Positions 9,301-15,137 of a DNA stretch of 64,000 nucleotides are shown here, piece after piece. The position numbers were made by a program, and so were the translations under genes. Location: NCBI GenBank assembly GCA_016795505.1, contig JAEUHH010000062.1:1-64000 (forward strand), read 5' to 3'. The notes under the pieces were generated by a model, which saw nothing but the letters and a program-made list of their open reading frames with translations, had not been told where the DNA came from and did no database searches. The stretch is from Verrucomicrobiales bacterium (GTDB lineage: Bacteria; Verrucomicrobiota; Verrucomicrobiia; Verrucomicrobiales; DEV007). Positions within the stretch are counted from its first letter, which is position 1. Each line of letters begins with the position of its first letter.

Positions 9301-10339
9301 CAAGGCCCTCACCGTGGAATGCTGGATCCTCCCCGACGGCAAGGAGGGCATTCTCATCAACCACGGAGCCGGCCTCATGGGCTACGCCCTGAGCCTTCAG
9401 GCCGGAAAGCCGGTCTTCCACGTCCGGGACGCGGCCACCAAAACCCTCGCGACCGTCGTCGCGCCGGAGGCACTCGGAGACGGCTGGCACCACCTCGCGG
9501 CCGTGCTCGGGACCGATCTGGCGATGACGCTCTACGTCGATGGCGAAGCGGTCGCAAAGGGAACCGCAAAGGGTTTTCCAGGCCGCCCGAAAGCCCCGCT
9601 CAGCTTCGGTGGCGGCGTCGATCAGTGGGTCGGCCCCGACCAGCCCACGCCCTACCGCGGCATGCTCGACCAAGTGGTGATCCACCATCGCCCCCTCGAT
9701 GGGCAGGCGGTTCTGGAGCGCTTCGCGCGGCCCGAGGTGAGTCCCTCCAGCGAGACGGCCCTGTTGTGCACCTTCGACCGTGGCGATGCCCGCGACGAAT
9801 CCGGCAACGGCACCCACGGCGTCAGCACCGCCGTGGAGAGCGGCAAGGGCCGCGCCGGTGCGGCCCTCTGGTTCCGCGCCGTCTCTCCCGTGGCCCAATC
9901 GAATGGGAAGGGCAAAGCGAAAGGCAAGGGCAAGGGTGGCGAAAAGGGAAAAGCCGTCGCCAAGGGCGGAGCTGCCCCGAAAACGCCGGACAGCCACGTG
10001 CAGCACCAATGGGAAACCTATGTGCCCGTCGTGACCCGGGCCATGGCGCTGGCCGGAAAGGATCTGTTCGTCGCCGGGCCGCCCGATGTGCTCGATGAGG
10101 AATACGCCTTCGAGGCCCTTTCCCAGAAAGACCCCGCCATTCAGGAGCAACTCTCCGAGCAGGACGCCGCCCTCGAGGGCAACCGCGGGGCTGTCCTGAT
10201 GCGCATGGATGTGAAGACCGGCGAGCCCGGCGAGCGGCTCGAACTCGACAGCCCACCAGTCTGGGATGGCATGGTCGTCGCCCGCGGCCATCTCTACGTC
10301 GTCACCGTCGATGGACGGGTGAAGCGATTCGGGAAATGA
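6359..10339 (+). CDS. Secreted PQQ-like beta-propeller protein with LamG/concanavalin domain
   Basis: I chose the ATG at 6359 because it starts a typical Sec signal peptide (FGCSLLAASLALTC then GQDA); an upstream in-frame ATG adds an unlikely tail. The protein has 1326 residues. Residues about 30-150 resemble the methyltransferase-like N-domain seen in this PVC family. About 160-960 are PQQ-type propeller blades with repeated AxDAxTGxxxW motifs (for example LDAPTGKVLWE, IDGASGEEAWH, LRASDGALCWRF). About 975-1127 are a LamG-like fold (LTVECWILPDG, GDGWHHLAAVL, LYVDGEAV). A Lys/Gly-rich stretch (about 1183-1204) and a last blade follow. Cofactor and substrate are unknown. It overlaps the next gene by 4 bp and heads the operon. 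Confidence 0.85.
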   Translation: MTLIHRFMRFSSFGCSLLAASLALTCPGQDAAPDARTVLDQSGVKGGFVVHVGARDGRFTAALRGSESYLVHGLVREAGQVKVAREAIAAAGGYGPVSADAWDGAHLPYVEGTVNLLVIDQGESVPDAEIERVLTPLGVAMTKTTDGWKRHQKPWPESMDEWTHYYYDAKGNAASKDSEVGPPERLQWLGSPRWSRHHDRMASMSAKVSAKGRLFYIMDEGSRISILLPSKFHLIARDAFNGTVLWKKPIDEWSTNLWPLKTGPTSLTRRLVADGERIFVTMGITAPVSVIEAATGKELRVLPETKGTEELMYADGILYALVNPSAEWVLKDFAPQQQSDQKRVETEYTWDQKPRVLMALNPDSGEILWKLEGLVAPLTPSVDGRRLAYYDGEKIHCLDAKTGQEMWVSQEAPRRQLYEYNFGPRLLFSGETVLFAGGDGSMRGLDAPTGKVLWEAPHEKSGYRSPEDLIVSGGLVWNAGTLQGNQSGEFIGRDLRTGEVKKQFLPDVPPDTYWFHHRCYIAKATDKFLIPSRTGIEYVDHEHEHWDLNHWVRGACLYGVLPCNGLTYAGPHNCACYPEAKLFGMNALAPKAKHPLPPNLPEEARLEKGPAFDMADEENHPLDWPTYRHDAQRSGFSDQDLAADLPVAWETKLGGRLSAPVVANGRVFVSSVETHTLHAIDGASGEEAWHFIAGSRIDSPPTWYAGRVIFGCMDGSVYALRASDGALCWRFRATPTDLRHMAFEQLESVWPVHGSVLVEDGVASFVCGRSCFLDGGMKFFRLDAKTGKKLVEVAFTDRDPETGKPLDELHKTLQMPTALSDILSSDGRGTIYLRSQKIDHQGQRVDIAPVSGNAIEQGAAQRGDHPHLFAAFGYLDAEWFHRALWIYGENSAGGHNGYYQPGKYTPTGRILVFDDENVYSYGREAKYLKWTTTMEHTLQASSKVPPKVDVAVVAAAAAAGKGGARPPGVTFPDANSLDPTDKALTVECWILPDGKEGILINHGAGLMGYALSLQAGKPVFHVRDAATKTLATVVAPEALGDGWHHLAAVLGTDLAMTLYVDGEAVAKGTAKGFPGRPKAPLSFGGGVDQWVGPDQPTPYRGMLDQVVIHHRPLDGQAVLERFARPEVSPSSETALLCTFDRGDARDESGNGTHGVSTAVESGKGRAGAALWFRAVSPVAQSNGKGKAKGKGKGGEKGKAVAKGGAAPKTPDSHVQHQWETYVPVVTRAMALAGKDLFVAGPPDVLDEEYAFEALSQKDPAIQEQLSEQDAALEGNRGAVLMRMDVKTGEPGERLELDSPPVWDGMVVARGHLYVVTVDGRVKRFGK

Positions 10340-11355
10340 AACCGTCCGCCCGTTACTGCCCAGGCCTGACGGCTCTCGTGTTGTTCGCGGCGGGCATCGC
10401 CTCGGCGTGTACCATCCCCGTGTTTCGCTACGCCCTCGACCGGTGGGAGGCGGACCCCTTTCGCCTCGTCGTGCCGAAGGCCTGGGCGACCGACCGGGAA
10501 AAGGTCAAACTCCTGGTCCCCCTGCGGGGCAATGCCGTCGCGAACGTGCTCGTCGAAGAGAGCGACGATCCCACGCTCGACCGGGCGAGGCTGCTCTTTC
10601 CCCACGATGATCTCCCCCTCTGGGAGGGAGCGCTCGACTCGGCATCGATGGAGCCGCTGCTCGATTCGCCGGCCCGCCGCGCCCTGCTCGAGCGACTGCT
10701 CGCCGGTGACTCCGTCGTCTGGGTCGTGGCCACCCGCGGCTCTGATGGTAAAGAAGCCCTGGATCGCATCGCATCGCGCCTGCGCTTTCTCGAGCAGGTC
10801 GCCGAGCTGCCCGTGCAGAATCCCGACGATCCCGACAGCCAGCTCGGCCCCGGGCCCGAACTGATGCTGAAGTTTTCCGTCCTTCCCCTGTCCCTCGATG
10901 ATCCTGCCGAGCGGACCTTTGCCACGATGCTGGCCGGTCCGGCCCACCCGGCCTTGACCGCCGGCGGAGCGGGCTTTGCGGCGCCCGTTTTCGGTCGCGG
11001 TCGCGTTCTCGGGGCCTGGCCGCTGGACGAGCTCGATGACATCACCCTCGAGGACACCTCCCTCTTTCTGACCGGCCGTTGCTCGTGCCGGGTGAAAAAC
11101 GACAATCCCGGCTGGGACCTGCTCCTGAAAGTCGATTGGGAAAGCGCCCTCAGCCGCGCCGCCGAGGCTCCCCAGAGCAGCGCCCCCGCGGTCGTTCCGC
11201 CGGTGCCCGCCTCGGATCCGGTCGAAATCACCGTGACCCCCGCGGCGTCCCCGGCCCTCTCCGACCGGACACCCCGTCTCTCGTGGGACATCGTCGGCAT
11301 CGGACTGGCCGTGATCTTCGCACTTGCGGGTTGGCGCCTGTGGCGGGTTCGTTGA
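10336..11355 (+). CDS. Unknown secreted protein with C-terminal membrane anchor
   Basis: The 339-residue protein starts in an ATGA overlap with the PQQ gene. It has a signal peptide ending near GIASA, followed at once by CTIPVFRYALDRWEADPF. I recall this opening from uncharacterised PVC proteins often found near transporters. A conserved-looking LPVQNPDDPDSQLG stretch, a CSC motif near residue 255, a Pro/Ala-rich linker and a C-terminal transmembrane helix (IVGIGLAVIFALAGW) follow. The bulk is therefore periplasmic. The two cysteine sites could bind metal or form a disulfide; this is speculation. Its place between the propeller protein and the molybdate binding protein suggests a shared task. 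Confidence 0.65.
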   Translation: MKPSARYCPGLTALVLFAAGIASACTIPVFRYALDRWEADPFRLVVPKAWATDREKVKLLVPLRGNAVANVLVEESDDPTLDRARLLFPHDDLPLWEGALDSASMEPLLDSPARRALLERLLAGDSVVWVVATRGSDGKEALDRIASRLRFLEQVAELPVQNPDDPDSQLGPGPELMLKFSVLPLSLDDPAERTFATMLAGPAHPALTAGGAGFAAPVFGRGRVLGAWPLDELDDITLEDTSLFLTGRCSCRVKNDNPGWDLLLKVDWESALSRAAEAPQSSAPAVVPPVPASDPVEITVTPAASPALSDRTPRLSWDIVGIGLAVIFALAGWRLWRVR

Positions 11356-11373
11356 CCTCCCATCTCAGGTATC

Positions 11374-12906
11374 ATGCCCCGCCGCCTCCTCGCCCTCGTC
11401 TGCTTTGCCATCGCGTCCGCGATCATCGCGCTGCTGTGGCTGCGCTCCGGGTCCGACTCGGCGGCGACCTCCTCTCTCACCGTCTATTGCGCGGCCGGAC
11501 TCAAGAAACCGGTCGAGGCCATCGCGAACGCCTACCGCGAAGAGCTGGGCGTCGAGGTGAACCTGCAATACGGCGGCACCGGGACGCTGCTCAGCCAGAT
11601 CGAAGTGGCGAAACGGGGCGATCTTTTCATCGCGGCCGACGATGGATCGCTCTCCGACGCGGGAAAACGCCAGCTCATCGCCGAGAGCCTGCCCCTGGCG
11701 GTCCAGCGGCCGGTCATCGCGGTCAAATCCGGCAATTCCAAAGGCATCCTGACCCTGTCCGACCTCTCCCGCGACGATGTCCGGCTCGCCCTGGCCAATC
11801 CCGAGGCCGCCAGCATCTCCAAAGTGTCCAAAAAGCTGCTTGGCGACACCTGGGATGGCCTCGCTGCAAAGGCCGCCGTCATGAAACCCACCGTCACCGA
11901 ACTCGCCGCAGATCTCCAGCTCGGCGCGGTCGATGCCGCCATCGTCTGGGATGCGACCGTGCGGCAGTTCGACGGACTCGCCGCTGTCGATCTGCCCGAG
12001 CTTTCCCAGCATCGCGAAAATGCCTCCGCCGCCGTCCTGTCGGCCTGCCAGGACCCCTCGGCCGCTCTTCGCTTCGCCCGTTACCTGGCCGCGCCGGACC
12101 GCGGGGGCAGGATCTTCGAGGCACACGGCTTCACTCCCGCCGGCGGGGACGCCTGGGCGGAGCGTCCCTCACTGGTGCTTTACAGCGGCGGCGTCAACCG
12201 CCTCGCCATCGAGCCGGTCCTGAAGGAGTTCGCCGATCGCGAGAATGTCGAGCTCACCACCGTTTACAATGGCTGCGGCATCCTTTGCGCCGCGATGAAA
12301 GCCATGACCGACACGGCGAACCCCAAATTCCCCGACGTCTACTACGCCTGCGACGTCTGCTTCGTCGCGCCCGTGGCCGAGCAGTTCCCCGAGGCCGTCC
12401 TGCTGACCGAGACAGCCATCGTCATCGCCGTGCCCGAGGGCAATCCCGCCGGCATCAAGACCCTCGCCGACCTCGCCCGTGACGGGCTCCGCGTCGGGCT
12501 GTGCAATGCCGAGCAGAGCACCCTCGGCTTCATGACCACCGCCATGCTGCGACAGACCGGCCTGCTCGACAGCGTGAGAAAAAACGTCGCCGTCGAGGTG
12601 CCCACCGCCGATTTCCTCGTCAACCAGATGCGGGCCGGCAGCCTCGATGCCATCATCGTTTACGAGGTCAACGTGGCTCCCCACCCGACCCTTTTCGACT
12701 CCATCGCCCTGCCGGAGGAGTTCTCCAAGGCCATCCAGCCCTTCGCGGTGCGAAAGGACTCGCCGAACGCGCGGCTGGCCGGCCGGCTGCTGGCTTTTCT
12801 CAGCAGCCGGTCCGCCGTCTTCGAGTCCGCCGGCTTTCGCTGGCGCGGCGACGAGCAGGCGATTCCGAGTGACCGGCTCGACGTGCCGCCCTGGCTGAAA
12901 CCATGA
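11374..12906 (+). CDS. modA: Tandem ModA-type oxyanion-binding protein (two domains in one chain)
   Basis: The protein has 510 residues and an N-terminal membrane/signal segment. Two complete solute-binding domains follow: residues about 32-260 begin LTVYCAAGLKKPVEAIANAY with LQYGGTGTLLSQIE and GDLFIAADDGS, and residues about 265-500 begin LVLYSGGVNRLAIEPVLKEF with TVYNGCGILCAAM and PDVYYACDVCF. Both openings match the ModA/WtpA type of molybdate or tungstate receptors. The second domain carries cysteines where the first has glycine or serine, so the two sites may differ in ligand. Such receptors normally have one domain per chain. It lies 18 bp after the previous gene and overlaps modB by 4 bp. 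Confidence 0.85.
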   Translation: MPRRLLALVCFAIASAIIALLWLRSGSDSAATSSLTVYCAAGLKKPVEAIANAYREELGVEVNLQYGGTGTLLSQIEVAKRGDLFIAADDGSLSDAGKRQLIAESLPLAVQRPVIAVKSGNSKGILTLSDLSRDDVRLALANPEAASISKVSKKLLGDTWDGLAAKAAVMKPTVTELAADLQLGAVDAAIVWDATVRQFDGLAAVDLPELSQHRENASAAVLSACQDPSAALRFARYLAAPDRGGRIFEAHGFTPAGGDAWAERPSLVLYSGGVNRLAIEPVLKEFADRENVELTTVYNGCGILCAAMKAMTDTANPKFPDVYYACDVCFVAPVAEQFPEAVLLTETAIVIAVPEGNPAGIKTLADLARDGLRVGLCNAEQSTLGFMTTAMLRQTGLLDSVRKNVAVEVPTADFLVNQMRAGSLDAIIVYEVNVAPHPTLFDSIALPEEFSKAIQPFAVRKDSPNARLAGRLLAFLSSRSAVFESAGFRWRGDEQAIPSDRLDVPPWLKP

Positions 12907-13688
12907 GCCCGGCCCGCCGCTTCTCACCCTTTTGGACCGTCCTCGGACTCGTCACCGCGGCCTACCTCGGCTTCTGGCTTGCCATGCTCGTCGCCACCGC
13001 GACCTACACCTCCGCCGACGGCGTGGCCAAAGTCCTCCTCTCCCGCGAGATCCTCTACGCGACGGCGCTCAGCCTCGTGACCTGCACCGCCTCGGCCCTG
13101 CTGTCCGCGCTCGTCGCCGTGCCGGTCGCCTACCTCATGTCGCGCAGACGCTTCCCCGGACACGCCTTCATCGATGCCGCCCTCGACATTCCCATCGTCC
13201 TCCCGCCCATGGTGGTGGGGATCTGCCTCCTCATCTTCTTCCAGACCCGCGCCGGCGGCCTCATCGAGCAGGCCATCCCACTGACCTACACCGTCGGCGG
13301 CGTCATCGTCGCCCAGTTTGTCATCGCCGCGGCCTTTGCCATCCGCACGATGCGGAATGTCTTCGACCACCTGTCCCCGAGACCGGAGCAGGTCGCCCTC
13401 ACCCTCGGTGCCTCGCCCGGTCGGGCCTTCTGGCACGTCACCCTGCCCGCGGCCCGGAGCGGTGTCTTCGCCGCCGCCAGCGTGGCCTGGGCCCGCAGCC
13501 TCGGCGAGTTCGGTCCCGTCCTCGTCTTCGCCGGCGCCACGCGGATGAAAACCGAAGTCCTGCCCACCAGCGTCTGGCTCGCCTGGAGCGTCGGAGAACT
13601 CGAGCAGGGCGTCGCCGTCAGCCTGCTCATGATCGTGATTTCCATGATCGTGCTCGCCGCAGTCAAGGCCACCGGAGAACGCGTATGA
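12903..13688 (+). CDS. modB: Molybdate/tungstate ABC transporter permease
   Basis: The 261-residue inner-membrane protein has six or so predicted helices and the ABC permease EAA loop (EQVALTLGASPGRAFWHVTLP, about residues 160-180), where it contacts the ATPase. ARSLGEFGPVLVFAG is typical of ModB/CysT-type permeases. The start is fixed by an ATGA overlap with the receptor gene, and its stop overlaps the start of the ATPase gene, so all three are translationally coupled. Molybdate, tungstate or a related oxyanion is the likely cargo. The sequence alone cannot separate these. Confidence 0.88.
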   Translation: MSPARRFSPFWTVLGLVTAAYLGFWLAMLVATATYTSADGVAKVLLSREILYATALSLVTCTASALLSALVAVPVAYLMSRRRFPGHAFIDAALDIPIVLPPMVVGICLLIFFQTRAGGLIEQAIPLTYTVGGVIVAQFVIAAAFAIRTMRNVFDHLSPRPEQVALTLGASPGRAFWHVTLPAARSGVFAAASVAWARSLGEFGPVLVFAGATRMKTEVLPTSVWLAWSVGELEQGVAVSLLMIVISMIVLAAVKATGERV

Positions 13689-14347
13689 TCCGGGTCGATG
13701 ACATCTCCTGGTCGCCGCCGGGCAAAGGCGCCAAGCCCGTCCTGGACGGCGTCACGTTCGAGGTTCCCCGCGCCACCTATGCCGTCCTCATGGGGAAAAC
13801 CGGATCGGGCAAGACCACCCTGCTGGAGATCCTCTGCGGCCTGCGCCCGCCCTCCACGGGCCGGATCATCATCGATGACCGGGATGTCACCTCGGCCACC
13901 CCCGGCGCGCGCGGTCTCGGCTACGTGCCCCAGGACGGCGCCCTGTTTCCCACCCTGACCGTCCGGGAGCAGATCGGCTTCGGCCTGCGGATGCGGCGCG
14001 TCCCGCCCGATCGCATCGCCGCCACCGTGCACGACGCAGCCGAGCGGGTCGGAGTTTCCCATCTGCTCGACCGCCTGCCTCCCGGCCTGTCCGGCGGCGA
14101 GCGCCAGCGCGTCGCTCTCGCCCGCGCCCTCGCCGTGCAGCCCTCCGTCCTCCTCCTCGACGAGCCCCTCGCCTCCGTCGATGAGGAGACCCAGACCGGC
14201 CTCATGGAGCTGCTCCAGCAGACCCAGCGACAGCACCGCATCACCGTCCTCCACGTCACCCATTCCCGTCGCGAGGCGACCGGCCTGGGAGATCTCCACC
14301 TGCGACTCGAGCACGGGCGGATCGTCGCGCACCCCATCGACGCATGA
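13685..14347 (+). CDS. modC: Molybdate/tungstate ABC transporter ATPase
   Basis: The ATG at 13685 overlaps the modB stop and gives a 220-residue ATPase; open frame further upstream is only a shadow of modB. Walker A is GKTGSGKTT (residues 37-45), the signature is [15 protein letters not shown], Walker B is VLLLDEP, and the switch histidine is in HVTHS. The chain ends soon after the ATPase core, so the C-terminal TOBE/MOP molybdate-sensing domain of classical ModC is missing. Feedback control by intracellular molybdate through that domain is therefore not expected. Confidence 0.9.
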   Translation: MIRVDDISWSPPGKGAKPVLDGVTFEVPRATYAVLMGKTGSGKTTLLEILCGLRPPSTGRIIIDDRDVTSATPGARGLGYVPQDGALFPTLTVREQIGFGLRMRRVPPDRIAATVHDAAERVGVSHLLDRLPPGLSGGERQRVALARALAVQPSVLLLDEPLASVDEETQTGLMELLQQTQRQHRITVLHVTHSRREATGLGDLHLRLEHGRIVAHPIDA

Positions 14348-15120
14348 ATCCCGACCCCGCACCCTCACCCCTCACCGACGAGGAGCGCGCCCGCTACGAG
14401 TGGCAGATGTGGGTGCCCGGCATGGGGGAGATCGGACAGGGTCGCCTCAGAGACACGACCGTGTTTATCTCGCGAGTCGGCGGACTCGGCGGCGTGGTCG
14501 CCCTGGAGCTGGCCGCCGCCGGCGTGGGTCGCCTCATCCTCGCCCACGCGGGAAACCTGAAGCCCTCCGACCTGAACCGCCAACTCCTCCAGACCCACGA
14601 CCACCTCGGCAAGCCCCGCATCGAGAGCATCGTGCGGCGCCTCCGCGAGCTCAATCCCCACTGCGACATCACCGGCCTCGGGGAAAACGTCTGCGAGGAC
14701 AATGTCCGGCGCCTCGTGGCCGGAGCCGACATCCTCGTCGATGCCGCCCCGCTGTTTCAGGAGCGACTCGCCATCAACCGCGCCGCCTTTGCCCTGGGGA
14801 AGCCGCTCGTGGAGTGCGCCATGTATGCCCTGACCGCCCAGATCACCACCTTCCTGCCCGGCCGCACCGGCTGCCTCGAGTGCCAGGTGCCCGAAGTCCC
14901 CCCCGATTGGAAGCGCCAGTTTCCCGTCTTCGGCGCCGTCAGCGGCACCGTTGGCTGCCTCGGCGCGATGGAAGTCATCAAGCTCGCCACCGGTCTCGGC
15001 CAGCCCCTCGCCGACACCATGCTGACCATGGACCTCGCCACCATGCGCTTCCGCCGCGTCGCCATGCGCCGGCGACCCGATTGTGCCGTTTGTGGGGCGG
15101 GGGATTTTGGGGAGGGGTGA
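14344..15120 (+). CDS. ThiF/MoeB/HesA-family E1-like adenylyltransferase
   Basis: The 258-residue protein overlaps modC by 4 bp. It has the nucleotide loop in a variant form (SRVGGLGG at about residues 43-50 rather than GAGGLG), the arginine motif DLNRQLLQ, the aspartate of DILVDAAP, and two zinc-binding cysteine pairs (CLEC about 178-181, CAVC about 249-252). Family members adenylate the C-terminus of ubiquitin-like sulfur carriers such as MoaD or ThiS. Coupling to a molybdate transporter suggests a role in molybdopterin or tungstopterin synthesis. No MoaD-like gene lies nearby. No rhodanese domain is fused. Confidence 0.82.
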   Translation: MNPDPAPSPLTDEERARYEWQMWVPGMGEIGQGRLRDTTVFISRVGGLGGVVALELAAAGVGRLILAHAGNLKPSDLNRQLLQTHDHLGKPRIESIVRRLRELNPHCDITGLGENVCEDNVRRLVAGADILVDAAPLFQERLAINRAAFALGKPLVECAMYALTAQITTFLPGRTGCLECQVPEVPPDWKRQFPVFGAVSGTVGCLGAMEVIKLATGLGQPLADTMLTMDLATMRFRRVAMRRRPDCAVCGAGDFGEG

Positions 15121-15137
15121 GGGCGGTGACAGATCGA

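Noticed and set aside
6404-10291. A long open frame on the reverse strand opposite the PQQ-propeller gene
   Set aside because: It is the product of strong third-position GC bias. The forward frame has a signal peptide and clear blade motifs, while the reverse frame shows no family features.
12932-13684. Long N-terminal extension of ModC
   Set aside because: The stretch is the modB gene read in another frame, Arg- and Pro-rich, and the ATGA overlap at 13685 gives a standard ATPase start.
14344-15120. E1-like enzyme as part of an anti-phage (CBASS or Bil-type) system with the adjacent TIR gene
   Set aside because: It overlaps modC and belongs to the transport operon. No cyclase, E2 or JAB gene is near, and the TIR gene is convergent with it.
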